Below are positions 32,270 through 41,525 of a DNA stretch of 64,000 bases, piece by piece; position 1 is the first letter of the stretch, and every line of letters begins with the position of its first letter. The position numbers were made by a program, and so were the translations under genes. The stretch spans positions 62,001-126,000 of the forward strand of contig CALJUR010000123.1 in the NCBI GenBank assembly GCA_937975765.1. The letters are read 5' to 3'. Under the pieces are notes generated by a model. The model was not told the origin of the DNA, searched no databases, and saw only the letters and a list, made by a program, of their open reading frames with translations. This DNA is from an uncultured Myxococcales bacterium (GTDB lineage Bacteria; Myxococcota_A; UBA9042; DTJE01).

Positions 32270-35128
32270 ATGTGCCGGAACCGCACCCCGCCCGGCTGGC
32301 TGCCGGCGATCGCGCTGCTGATGGCCCTGCCTTGCGCGGCCCGCGCCGGGGACGACCCTGCCCGCCGGTGGCGCACCCTGGCCACCCCCCACGTCCGGAT
32401 GCACTTCGAGTCGGCCGGGGAGGCCATGGCCCGGCGCGCGGCCGCCTTCGCGGAAGAGGCGCACCGGAGGATCCGGGAACTGACCGGGTTCGAGCCCTCC
32501 CAGCCGGTCGAGATGGTGCTGACCGACTTCGGGGACGACGCCAACGGCGCCGCGACCGTCTACCCGTACGACCGCATCGTGCTGCAGGCCGCGCCCCCCG
32601 ACCCGGGTTCCGAACTGGCGACGTTCGACGACTACCTGCGGACGCTGGTGCTGCACGAGTACCTTCACGTCGCGCACATGGACCAGGTCTCGGGCTTCCC
32701 GGCCTTCGCGAACCGGCTGCTGGGGAAATCGGCCCTGCCGAACGGCGCGGCGGCCCTCTGGTTCATCGAGGGGCTGGCGACCTTCGTCGAGACCCGGACC
32801 ACGGGCGGCGGACGCCTGGGAGGAACCGCGTTCGAGAGGGTGCTGCGGTCCGCGGTGCTGGGCGGGACCTTCCTGGACCTGCCCGAGATGACCGTGACCC
32901 CCCTGAAACTGCCGCGCGGCGCGGCGCCGTATGTGTACGGCAGCGCCTTCCTCGACTTCCTCTACGCCCGCGGGGGCATCGAGGCGCTTCGCACCTTCGT
33001 CCGCGACTACGGGGCCCGCATCGTCCCGTTCGCGATGAACACCGTGGCACGGCGCGCCTGGGGCCGCGACTTCCTGGAACTGTACGCGGAATTCCGCGCG
33101 GGCGCGGTGGCCCGGTTCCGGGCCCAGGCGGACCGCGTGCGGGCGGCCGGGCTGATCGAGGGAACGCTGCTGACGACGGACGGCGAGTACAAGGCGTCGC
33201 CCGTCTTCCGGCCCGACGGGGCCGGCCTCTGGTACGTGCGGTCGGACGCCTCGTCGGAGGGGGGCGTGTTCGATCGCGACCTTCGGACCGGCCGCGAGCG
33301 GCGCCGCTGGGACTGCCGGGGCGGATGCGGGCGACTGTCGGCCGCGGGCGGCGCGCTGTACACGACCCACGGCGTCCCGCACCGGGTCTACAACACCTTC
33401 GGCGACGCCTACCGGCTGGGGCCGGGAAGCCCGGTCCAGCAGCGACTGACCCGACGGGCGCGCGCACGCGACCTCGCCGCGACGGCCGACGGGAGCCTGC
33501 TGTACGTGACCGCCGAGTACGACCGCGTGTCGCTGGCCAGGCGGGCACCGGACGGGCGGACGACGGTGGTCGTGCCCGCGGGCCTCTTCGCGTCGATCGG
33601 GGACCCCCGGCCCCTGCCGGACGGCCGCGTCGTCTTCTCGGGGGCCCGGGACGGCCGCTGGGACCTTTGGGCGGCGCGTCCCGACGGCACCCTCGACCGC
33701 CTGACGGACGACGGCTGCCTGGACCGGGACCCGGTGCCGACGCCCGACGGGCGGTGGCTGCTGTTCGTGTCGGACCCCGGGGGCATCGACGACGTCCTGG
33801 CGCTGGACCTCGCAACGGGCGAGCGCCGCCGCGTCACCCGGGTGCTGGGGGGCGTCGCCGAGCCCGACGTCAGCCCGGACGGCTCGCGGCTGGTCTTCGC
33901 CACGTACTCGTCCCGCGGCTGGGACCTGGCCACGCTGCCGTTGCAGCCGGACGCCTGGCCCCGGCCGGGAGCCGGCGACACCTGCCGCGAGACCCTGGCC
34001 GCCATCGAGCCCCCCCCCGTAACCGAACCGGCGGGCCGCTACTCGGCGTGGCCCTCGCTGCGGGCGCGCGCCCTGCACCCGCGGTTCTCGGCCTCGACCG
34101 CCGGGGACGTGGTGCTGGGCGCCGACATCTCGGGCTTCGACGCGATCGGGCACCACTCGTTCGCGCTGGGCATCGAGTCGGACCTGCGCCGGCGCGACCC
34201 GGTGGCCTGGGGTTCCTACGCGTACCACGGCTGGTGGGCCTCGCTGGGCCTCGACCTGGCGACCTGGCAGTCCGCGCAGGCCGCCCGGGTGGACGACCGC
34301 TGGGTGGCTGTCCCACAGCGCGCCTGGCTGCTGGACGTGTCGGCCTCGCTGCCGATCCCGCTGCGAACGCAGTCCCTGGCGGTGGGCCTCGGCTACTCGG
34401 TCCGCTGGGTCACCGGGTCCTCGCCGCCGCGCACCCGCGACCCGGCTTCGACCCGCCCCCTCCCGCCGTCCGAGAAGGTCGTCGGCGGCCTGACCTTCAC
34501 GGCGGTACACGATTCCACTCGCTCGTTCGAGCGCTCGGTCGGCCCGTCGCAGGGCGTTCGCGCCGGGGTCACCCTGGGCCTCCGCCACCCCGTCCCGGCG
34601 GACGGCGAGTGGGCGCTGACGCTGGCCGGGCACCTGTTCGGGTACCTCCCGATGCCCTGGAAGGGGGACCAGGTGCTGGCCTTCCTGGGGTCCGCCGCCG
34701 GCACCTTCGGCGACCGTGCCTGGCGGGACGTGTTCGTCACGGGCGGCTTCCCTTCCCAGGACCTGATGTCGGCCCTGGTCAACCGCGAGCCGATGGAAGG
34801 GCGCTTCCTGAGGGGCTTCCGGACCGGCCTGTTCTCCGGGGACGCCTATGCCCTGGTGAACGCCGAGTACCGGGCGCCGCTGTGGTACGTCCACCGCGGG
34901 CTGGGCACGTTCCCGGTGGCGGCTCGCCGCCTGTGGGCGACCGCCTTCGCGGACGGGGGGGGCGCGTGGTGGGAGGGAGACCGGCCGCGACTGGCCTGGG
35001 ACGTCGGGGTCGAACTGGCCCTGTCGTTCCACCTGCTGCAGTGGATGGACGCGACGTTCCGGCTGGGCTATGCGCACGGGTTCGGGCCGGACGGCGGCGA
35101 GGTGGTGTACTTCCTGCTGACCCCGTGA
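32270..35128 (+). CDS. Outer-membrane fusion: metallopeptidase-like domain, beta propeller, beta barrel
   Basis: The 952-residue product has a signal peptide (AIALLMALPCAARAG). Residues about 40-290 hold a gluzincin-like site, VLHEYLHVAHMDQ (HExxH) with the downstream WFIEGLATF Glu. Residues about 300-590 are TolB-like propeller blades (SPVFRPDGAGLWYVRSD, PDGRWLLFVSDPGG, EPDVSPDGSRLVFATYSS). The last 330 residues are alternating aromatic strands ending VVYFLLTP, like a BamA-type barrel. It would be a surface-anchored peptidase or secretion module. The substrate is unknown. TATCGT at 32258 sits so close to the ATG that the message may be leaderless. Confidence 0.78.
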   Translation: MCRNRTPPGWLPAIALLMALPCAARAGDDPARRWRTLATPHVRMHFESAGEAMARRAAAFAEEAHRRIRELTGFEPSQPVEMVLTDFGDDANGAATVYPYDRIVLQAAPPDPGSELATFDDYLRTLVLHEYLHVAHMDQVSGFPAFANRLLGKSALPNGAAALWFIEGLATFVETRTTGGGRLGGTAFERVLRSAVLGGTFLDLPEMTVTPLKLPRGAAPYVYGSAFLDFLYARGGIEALRTFVRDYGARIVPFAMNTVARRAWGRDFLELYAEFRAGAVARFRAQADRVRAAGLIEGTLLTTDGEYKASPVFRPDGAGLWYVRSDASSEGGVFDRDLRTGRERRRWDCRGGCGRLSAAGGALYTTHGVPHRVYNTFGDAYRLGPGSPVQQRLTRRARARDLAATADGSLLYVTAEYDRVSLARRAPDGRTTVVVPAGLFASIGDPRPLPDGRVVFSGARDGRWDLWAARPDGTLDRLTDDGCLDRDPVPTPDGRWLLFVSDPGGIDDVLALDLATGERRRVTRVLGGVAEPDVSPDGSRLVFATYSSRGWDLATLPLQPDAWPRPGAGDTCRETLAAIEPPPVTEPAGRYSAWPSLRARALHPRFSASTAGDVVLGADISGFDAIGHHSFALGIESDLRRRDPVAWGSYAYHGWWASLGLDLATWQSAQAARVDDRWVAVPQRAWLLDVSASLPIPLRTQSLAVGLGYSVRWVTGSSPPRTRDPASTRPLPPSEKVVGGLTFTAVHDSTRSFERSVGPSQGVRAGVTLGLRHPVPADGEWALTLAGHLFGYLPMPWKGDQVLAFLGSAAGTFGDRAWRDVFVTGGFPSQDLMSALVNREPMEGRFLRGFRTGLFSGDAYALVNAEYRAPLWYVHRGLGTFPVAARRLWATAFADGGGAWWEGDRPRLAWDVGVELALSFHLLQWMDATFRLGYAHGFGPDGGEVVYFLLTP

Positions 35129-35147
35129 GCCCGCCGCGAGGCGCCCG

Positions 35148-35723
35148 TCAGCCGGGTCCCAGGGCGCGCCCGGCGAAGGCGCGGACCGCCTCGGAGGGAT
35201 GCTGCAGGAAGGCCTGCAGGACCGACCTCCCCCGGGGATCTCCTGCCACCCACAGCGCCCGGGCCGCGAAGAAGCGCACCGGTTCGTCCGGGTCATCCAG
35301 CAGCGGGGGCAGTTCCCGGATGGCGACGGCCGCCGGGAGATGGCGGAAGGCATCGGCCGCCCGGCCCCTGAGGAAGGCGTCGGACGCCGGGTCGGAGGCA
35401 ACCTCGACCAGCATCCGCGCCAGGGCATCGGCCTGCGGCGAGGACGCCATCGCCTTCAGCGCCGGGGCGGCCGTGTCCCGGGCCTCCTCGGTGGAGGCCG
35501 CCAGGTACCCCACGCACATCGCCATGGTGCACAGGCCGGTCGGGCACTCCGCCGCGGACGCGCACTTCTGCCCGCCCCACAGCACGGCCTCGGGGTCGTC
35601 GGCCCACCCCTCGTCGGCGGTTCGGACCGTGCAGGCGGCCACCAGGGCCAGGGGGATCGCCAGGAGCCCCGCCCCCCGCACCGGCTGCCACGTCCCCTTC
35701 GTCGTCATGCCGACAAAACCCAT
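35148..35723 (-). CDS. HEAT-type lipoprotein
   Basis: The 191-residue product begins nine bases after GGAGGAGG. It has a lipoprotein signal (GAGLLAIPLALVAAC), a short Cys motif (KCASAAECPTGLCTMAMC) and then helical HEAT-like repeats (SPQADALARMLVEVASDPAS, then REL PPLLDDPDEPVRFFAARAL, then QHPSEAVRAFAGRAL). It lies convergent with the peptidase-barrel gene and divergent from the larger HEAT lipoprotein at 35844. The two HEAT proteins share repeat type and may interact. Unknown function. Confidence 0.75.
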   Translation of the reverse strand: MGFVGMTTKGTWQPVRGAGLLAIPLALVAACTVRTADEGWADDPEAVLWGGQKCASAAECPTGLCTMAMCVGYLAASTEEARDTAAPALKAMASSPQADALARMLVEVASDPASDAFLRGRAADAFRHLPAAVAIRELPPLLDDPDEPVRFFAARALWVAGDPRGRSVLQAFLQHPSEAVRAFAGRALGPG

Positions 35724-35768
35724 GAAGTTCGGCCTCCTCCCGCGTTCGGCAGGCGCCCGGATTCCGGC

Positions 35769-35798
35769 TTGACCTGCCCGCGAGGGCCAAACTATACT
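35769..35798 (+). promoter_or_regulatory. Sigma70-type promoter of the large HEAT lipoprotein gene
   Basis: TTGACC (35769-35774) and TATACT (35793-35798) are 18 bases apart and close to consensus. They give a leader of about 40 bases with GGGAGG before the ATG at 35844. Confidence 0.7.
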
Positions 35799-35843
35799 GC
35801 CCTGCTGGTTGCTTGCATACACGGGGACTGAGGGAGGTGGTCG

Positions 35844-37457
35844 ATGACCAGGACGTTCAGCGTCTTCCTGCTGGTCGGCATCTGTTCGGTGTCCTTGGCG
35901 ATGGGATCGGGCTGCAAGAAGGGCACGCCGACGACCTGCAAGGGGTGGACCAAGCTTCTCAAGAGCCCCGTCAAGGGGCGTGATGCCATCAAGAACCTGG
36001 GCGATCTGCACTGCAAGGAAAGTCTCCCCGCCCTGGAGGAGATCTTCCCCGGCAGCCAGTACCAGGACCAGATCCTTCAGACGGTGCGCGCGATCAACGC
36101 CCCGCAGGAATCGGTCAGCCTCCTGAAGAAGGCCCTGGCGGATCCCGAGGCCGCCGTGCAGGCCGCGGCGGTCGCCGAGGACTTCAGCATCCCCGAACTG
36201 CGCCAGCCGCTGATGGACGTGCTGACCACCGACGTGGCGTACAAGGCCCGCGAGAACGCGCTGAAGGCCCTGGTCAAGCTGGACTCCGCCAACCTGAAGC
36301 AGGACGAGGACCTGCTGATCTCCCTGCTGCGGACGGACCCGAACGTGCAGGGGATCGCGGTGAACGCCCTGGCTGCCCGGACGCTGGGCGAGATGAAGTC
36401 CGAGAAGGCGATCCCGGCCCTGATCACCGGCCTGTTCCTGCGCGGGTCGCGCGGCGAACAGATGTACACGTTCGCCCGCAAGGCGCTGGCCTCCATCGGC
36501 AAGCCCGCCGTGGCCCCGCTGGTCGCGACGCTGACCGGGGACAAGGCCGTCGCCGGGAAGATCATCGACGAACTGACCACCGTCGGGAAGAAGCTGGGCA
36601 TCTACGAGTGGCAGTGGCAGGACGGCCCGGAGATGGTCCAGGTCCTGGGCGACCTTCGCGACACCTCGGCGGCGGCGGCCCTGGCGGCGAACCTGGGCAA
36701 GCCCCTGAACCCGCCGACGGGCGTCGATGACCGCGTCACCCGTTCGTGGCAGATCGCCCAGCAGAACCGCATCACGATGGGCATGATGGCGCTGTGGAAC
36801 GTCGGCACCCCCGAGATCGTGACGCCGCTGAAGGCCATCATCGAGAACCCGAACAACGACGCCAAGCAGCGCCTGGACACCGCCTCGTCGCTGTCGATGC
36901 TGCCCGGCTTCGTCGGCGTGGACGCGGCCCTGCAGATCTTCCAGAACACCAAGATGGAGACCTTCCGCGCGCCGTTCGTCAAGCCGACCCTGCTGGGCAT
37001 GGACTGGAAGCACTTCCCGGCGTTCATGAAGATGCTGAAGTCCGACCGGAGCGACCTGGTCAAGGAGCGCTTCGCGGGCGACGGCCCCGACGCGGCCGAG
37101 TTCCAGGCCATGGCGTCGGTCCTGACCGACTGCAAGGAGGGCGACGTCGACTGCCTGGCCGAGAAGCTGAAGTCCGACAACCTGCTCGCGGCCGGCAAGG
37201 CGGCGATCCTGATGACCTCGCTGACCGGCGATGCCGCGGCCAAGGCGCTGAAGGCGCTGCTGGCGCGCTACCCGACGATCGACCCGGTGCAGGGCGTGGA
37301 CGCGCGGCGCTTCGTGCTGCTGGCGATCTGGCGGCTGGGCGACAAGGGCATCGTGCCCGAACTGAAGGCGCTGCACAAGGCCGACAAGGAGCGCAAGGGC
37401 GCGGGCTACTGGGTCGACGAGTTGGAGACCCTGATCCCGGCGCTGGCCGCGAAGTAG
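35844..37457 (+). CDS. Large HEAT-repeat lipoprotein
   Basis: The 537-residue product has a lipoprotein signal (FLLVGICSVSLAMGSGC) and a solenoid of HEAT/ARM-like repeats throughout (ESLPALEEIFPGSQYQDQIL, DPEAAVQAAAVAEDFSIPELR, KAIPALITGLFLRGSRGEQM, KAALMALWNVGTPEIVTPLK-like units). Cys occur at DLHCKES and again at DCKEGDVDCLAE. It is probably an envelope scaffold. It is strongly expressed by the look of its promoter. No enzyme motif is present and no named family is recognised beyond the repeats. Confidence 0.8.
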   Translation: MTRTFSVFLLVGICSVSLAMGSGCKKGTPTTCKGWTKLLKSPVKGRDAIKNLGDLHCKESLPALEEIFPGSQYQDQILQTVRAINAPQESVSLLKKALADPEAAVQAAAVAEDFSIPELRQPLMDVLTTDVAYKARENALKALVKLDSANLKQDEDLLISLLRTDPNVQGIAVNALAARTLGEMKSEKAIPALITGLFLRGSRGEQMYTFARKALASIGKPAVAPLVATLTGDKAVAGKIIDELTTVGKKLGIYEWQWQDGPEMVQVLGDLRDTSAAAALAANLGKPLNPPTGVDDRVTRSWQIAQQNRITMGMMALWNVGTPEIVTPLKAIIENPNNDAKQRLDTASSLSMLPGFVGVDAALQIFQNTKMETFRAPFVKPTLLGMDWKHFPAFMKMLKSDRSDLVKERFAGDGPDAAEFQAMASVLTDCKEGDVDCLAEKLKSDNLLAAGKAAILMTSLTGDAAAKALKALLARYPTIDPVQGVDARRFVLLAIWRLGDKGIVPELKALHKADKERKGAGYWVDELETLIPALAAK

Positions 37458-37484
37458 GCCCCGTCCCCGCCCGCCCTCGACCCC

Positions 37485-38447
37485 CTACGGGAACAGCCAG
37501 CCCTTGAACAGGTCGCCGAAGAACAGCCATTCCATGGCCGCCAGGGAGAGGAACGGCCCGAACGGCACGGCGGCGTGCCGCAGCGCGTCGGTCCGGGAGG
37601 CGGGGGCCCCGGGGTCCGGGACGTCGCCCGCCGCCTCGACGACGCGAGGGTCGTCGCTGGCGGGGGCGTCGGACGGGGGATTCGCGGCGCATTCCTGCTC
37701 CCAGGGAGGCGTCGGGGACCGGCGGGCGATCAGCACCATCGGCACGGCGACCAGCAGCCCCTGCAGCGACGAGGCCAGGAACACGAACGGCAGCGACTGG
37801 ACGCCCAGCGTGGCCCCGATCATGCCCAGCAGCATCACGTCGCCATAGCCCATGCCCTCGCGGTGCGCCAGCCGGAAGTAGACCTCGATCAGGGCCGCGA
37901 TCGGCAGGGCTCCAGCCGCGATGCCCAGCAGCGACTCCTTCCAGCCGACCCCGGTGAAGGACGGCGTCAGGAAGGCCGCCAGCAGCCCCAGCCCGGTGCC
38001 GGTCAAGGTGAAGACGTGAGGGATGCGCCAGTGCGCCAGGTCCACGAACGTCAGGGTGACCAGCAGGAAGCAGAAGGCGAACGGGAACACCCACAGCAGG
38101 GCCAGCCCCGGCAGGTCGGCCACGCCCCCCGCCTGCATCACGGCCAGGTACAGGCAGGCCAGCGACAGCACCGCCATCGCCAGTTCCACCAGGGGGTAGC
38201 GGATCGGGATTGGCGTCCTGCAGTCGCGGCAGCGCCCCATCAGCCAGATCCACCCCAGCACGGGGACGTTGTCGTACCAACGGATCGCGGCCCCGCAACC
38301 CGGGCAGTGCGAGGCCGGACGCACGATCGACAGGCCCATCGGGACCCGGTAGATCAGGACGTTGGCGAAGGAACCGAACGAGGCCCCCAGCGCCAGCACG
38401 GTGACCTTCAACAGCCAGAACGGGACGCCTTCGATGGTCTCGGGCAT
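37485..38447 (-). CDS. pilD: Prepilin peptidase / N-methyltransferase
   Basis: The 320-residue membrane enzyme has the zinc-binding N-domain (HCPGCGAAIRWYDNVPV, then GRCRDC), the two catalytic Asp (TLTFVDLAHWRIP and GMGYGDVMLLGMIG), and about eight helices. It cleaves and N-methylates type IV prepilins and pseudopilins at the inner membrane. The C-terminus carries an extra soluble insertion (about residues 240-300) rich in Pro, Asp and Ala before the last helix, which is unusual. It starts 30 bases after the GT39-like gene end on the same strand. Confidence 0.9.
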   Translation of the reverse strand: MPETIEGVPFWLLKVTVLALGASFGSFANVLIYRVPMGLSIVRPASHCPGCGAAIRWYDNVPVLGWIWLMGRCRDCRTPIPIRYPLVELAMAVLSLACLYLAVMQAGGVADLPGLALLWVFPFAFCFLLVTLTFVDLAHWRIPHVFTLTGTGLGLLAAFLTPSFTGVGWKESLLGIAAGALPIAALIEVYFRLAHREGMGYGDVMLLGMIGATLGVQSLPFVFLASSLQGLLVAVPMVLIARRSPTPPWEQECAANPPSDAPASDDPRVVEAAGDVPDPGAPASRTDALRHAAVPFGPFLSLAAMEWLFFGDLFKGWLFP

Positions 38448-38477
38448 GGTCCTCCGGGGACGGGGCGCCCGCCGGCC

Positions 38478-41438
38478 CTACTGGACGGTCAGGCTGCCGA
38501 TGCGCACGCGGTTCTGGCCGTCGTGCCGCACCTTCTCCTTGTCGAAGTCCTTGACGGGCAGCCGCTTGTCGCCGCTGGGATTGTAGAAGCCCATCCAGAT
38601 GTCGTACGGGCCGGAGGGGGTGCCGATCGGGATGTCGAGGTCGTAGGTATCGACCACGATGTCGCCCTTCAGCCAGTGGGTCGTCGCGTAGCAGCCCACG
38701 CAGGCGGTCTGGTCCTCGGTCTCGCGGGCCTGGTTCAGGATCCAGTGGTCGCCGTGCATGCGCGACGACGATCCGACGCGGTCCACGTGCAGGAAGATGC
38801 GGTAGGACTGCGGGACCTTGTCCAGCGTCTTGAAGTAGGTCTTCAGCCTGGCCTTGCTGCCGCGGCGGACGGCCTTCGACTCGACGGACCAGCCGACGGC
38901 CTGGATCTTGTCGTCGAAGTTGACGGACGTCGGGTTCACGTCGTCCAGGGCGTCGAACTGGGACTGCGTCAGGGTGGCCTTGCGCAGCCAGTCGCGATCC
39001 TCCTCGCCGGAGGCCAGGGTGGACGCCACCAGCACGAACCGCGACGAACGGTCGTCCAGCACCGGCACCCAGCGGCCGGTGTTGGCCGCGCGGAACGCCG
39101 ACAGGATCTCGCTCCACTGGTTCTTCGGGACCAGGAAGAAGGTCCGCCGGGTCGCGTCCTTCAGGCGTTCCAGCACCTGCGACCGGGAGGACATCTCGGG
39201 GATGGAGGCGGTGTAGAAGTTCGAGTCCTCGGTGCCCTTGGCCGCGAACACGCCGTGCCGGTACAGGTCGCCGGAGGCCTTCGCCGCCGACTCCTGGTAC
39301 GTCTCGACCATGTGCTTCTGGGACAGGTGCCAGGACAGTTCGGGAACGGTCTGGAACGCCAGCGCGACGGCGACGCCGATGGCCCCGGCGGCCATCAGGC
39401 CGGCCGAGGCACGCGGGCGCTCCAGGCCCAGGACGAACGTCCCGATCCGGACGATCCGGGCCTCGCCCAGCACCCGGGCCGCCAGCGCCCGCAACGGCGC
39501 GACGAATCGGCACGCGACCAGGAACAGGGTCAGCGCGTAGAGGCCCAGGATGTCCGGGCCGGTCAGGAAGATCCGCAGCAGGACCGGTCCCACCTGCGCA
39601 TCGGGACCCGCGCCGCCGCTGATCGTCTCCCACTTCAGGGCCAGGAAGATGGCCAGGTCCGCCACGATCAGCCCGGCCATCACCAGCATCACGACCAGGA
39701 AGGTCCGGCCCTTTCGCAGGATCCCGGGCAGGGCCTTCAGGGCGGACACCAGGCGGCCGCCCGCCACCAGCAGCGACAGGCCGGCCAGCACCGCCGACGC
39801 CTTGGCCAGCAGCGGCAGCCGGACGAACTCGGGGAAGGCCAGGTCGCCCTTGCCGGGCTCGGCGAACGGCGGGTCGGTGGCCAGCCAGGAGACCAGCGGG
39901 GCCGGCGATCGGTTGATGTCCTTGAACAGCACCAGGAACAGGCCGAATCCCACGAAGGCCAGCAGCCGGGACTCGACCGGGTCCTCCTCCATGTCGCGCA
40001 GGTACAGGGCCACCATCACGGCCAGCGCGGGGGCGCCCAGGAAGGTCGCATGCATGAAGGGCCGTACCGCGACCATCAGCGCGACGAACGGGGCCGCCGC
40101 CCAAAGCAGCACGACCAGGCGCTCGGCGCGGTCCTTCCGATCGCCGCCGGCCGCCGCCTTGACGGCCAGCGGCAGCAGGGCGGCCCACGGGAACAGGCCG
40201 AACCCCAGCCCCTTCAGCACGAGGTCGAACGACCGCTTGTCGTCCTTGAGGCCGGCGGAGAACGTCGCGGCGGTGAAACGGAACTGGCGCGCGAACGCGC
40301 AGTCCGGCAGGAACGTCGCCAGGGCGAACAGGCCGGCCAGCGCCGCGACCGCCCCGGCCGCGATCAGGATCCCCTTCTCGTACCGGCGGGTCGCCAGCGG
40401 GTAGGTTCCGCAGGCGGCAGCGAGGGTCACGACGGCCAGCATGCCGCCCGACAGGAAGGCCAGCAGCACGGACGCCAGCAGCACCACCAGCGGCCACGGA
40501 CCCTTCGTCCCGCGAACGACGGCACCGAAGGCCACGGCCGCCAGCGCCAGGGACGCGACCACCAGGACGTGGTCCCCGACGAACCGGCCCGACAGCAGGA
40601 CCAGCGGGCTGGTGACCATCACCAGGGTCGCCAGGATCGCCACGCCCTCGCCGAAGGCCCGGCGGCACGCGAAGAACACCAGCACGAGGGTCAGCATCGT
40701 GACGAGAGCCGCCGGCAGCCGCGCGGCGAACTCGTTCATCCCGAAGGCGCGCAGCGACAGCGACACCAGGAACGGCTCCAGCGGGGGCACGAAGACCGTC
40801 CGCCCGCCGTTCTTGAACTGGGCCAGGAAGCCGTCGCCGGGCAAGGCGTCGCGCACCGCCGCCGCCAGGTCGGTCCGGGAGGCGACGGCCTTCGCCAGCG
40901 ACTCGACCAGGGGCGCCACGTCCCCGGCGTCGCCACCCGCGGATTGCAGGCGCTCGATCACGCGGTCGCGCACGGTCGACGCGTCCACGTTGCCCGACGC
41001 CGAAACCAGCAGGAAGGTGGTGGACCGGTTCAGGGGCGCCACGGCCGACAGCAGGTCCGACAGGGCCCGGATGCCGTCGGAGTCGCCGTCGGACTTCACC
41101 CGGGCGTCCAGGTCCAGCACGGCGACGCGGTAGACCCGGTCGCCCAGCCGCGTGCGGACCGCCTCGATGGCCGCGCCGGCCGACGCCGCTTCCGACGTCG
41201 ACTCGACGGAGGCCTCGCCAGAAAGGTCCGACCCCAGCGCCGACGCCAGCGATGCGGAGTCCGGGCGCGAACGCGCCTCGGCCACCAGGATCGCCGGGGT
41301 CTCGGCCAGCCGCCGCGCCACGAAGGCGGGATTCATCTCCCATGGATCCCACAGGCCCGGTCCCCAGATCCCGATCGGAATCATGTGGATCGAGAGCAAG
41401 AGGACGATCATCCCGAGGTGTCGCTTGAAAAACTCCAT
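38478..41438 (-). CDS. GT39-like polytopic glycosyltransferase with large loop insertion
   Basis: The 986-residue protein starts MEFFKRHLGMIVLLLSIHMIPIG, followed by WDPWEMNPAFVARRL, which fits the acidic motif in the first loop of ArnT/PMT-type enzymes. The usual next element (PPLEPFLVSLSLRAFGMNEFAARLPAAL) comes only about 200 residues later, so roughly 190 residues are inserted in the first periplasmic loop. About twelve membrane helices follow, then a C-terminal soluble region (about 690-986). It should transfer a sugar from a polyprenyl donor. The acceptor is unknown. The ATG at 41438 follows GGAGGATC. Confidence 0.72.
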   Translation of the reverse strand: MEFFKRHLGMIVLLLSIHMIPIGIWGPGLWDPWEMNPAFVARRLAETPAILVAEARSRPDSASLASALGSDLSGEASVESTSEAASAGAAIEAVRTRLGDRVYRVAVLDLDARVKSDGDSDGIRALSDLLSAVAPLNRSTTFLLVSASGNVDASTVRDRVIERLQSAGGDAGDVAPLVESLAKAVASRTDLAAAVRDALPGDGFLAQFKNGGRTVFVPPLEPFLVSLSLRAFGMNEFAARLPAALVTMLTLVLVFFACRRAFGEGVAILATLVMVTSPLVLLSGRFVGDHVLVVASLALAAVAFGAVVRGTKGPWPLVVLLASVLLAFLSGGMLAVVTLAAACGTYPLATRRYEKGILIAAGAVAALAGLFALATFLPDCAFARQFRFTAATFSAGLKDDKRSFDLVLKGLGFGLFPWAALLPLAVKAAAGGDRKDRAERLVVLLWAAAPFVALMVAVRPFMHATFLGAPALAVMVALYLRDMEEDPVESRLLAFVGFGLFLVLFKDINRSPAPLVSWLATDPPFAEPGKGDLAFPEFVRLPLLAKASAVLAGLSLLVAGGRLVSALKALPGILRKGRTFLVVMLVMAGLIVADLAIFLALKWETISGGAGPDAQVGPVLLRIFLTGPDILGLYALTLFLVACRFVAPLRALAARVLGEARIVRIGTFVLGLERPRASAGLMAAGAIGVAVALAFQTVPELSWHLSQKHMVETYQESAAKASGDLYRHGVFAAKGTEDSNFYTASIPEMSSRSQVLERLKDATRRTFFLVPKNQWSEILSAFRAANTGRWVPVLDDRSSRFVLVASTLASGEEDRDWLRKATLTQSQFDALDDVNPTSVNFDDKIQAVGWSVESKAVRRGSKARLKTYFKTLDKVPQSYRIFLHVDRVGSSSRMHGDHWILNQARETEDQTACVGCYATTHWLKGDIVVDTYDLDIPIGTPSGPYDIWMGFYNPSGDKRLPVKDFDKEKVRHDGQNRVRIGSLTVQ

Positions 41439-41525
41439 GATCCTCCCGCTGGTCCCGGGCCGAAAACTGCGGTAGAGTACCGGGGGTTGCGCCCTTTTGC
41501 AAGCAGACTCCACAGCGAGACGACG

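Noticed and set aside
37575..41525. Very long plus-strand frame upstream of the DUF6178 gene
   Set aside because: It reads antisense to prepilin peptidase and the GT39-like gene. Only the part from the ATG at 41526 is supported.
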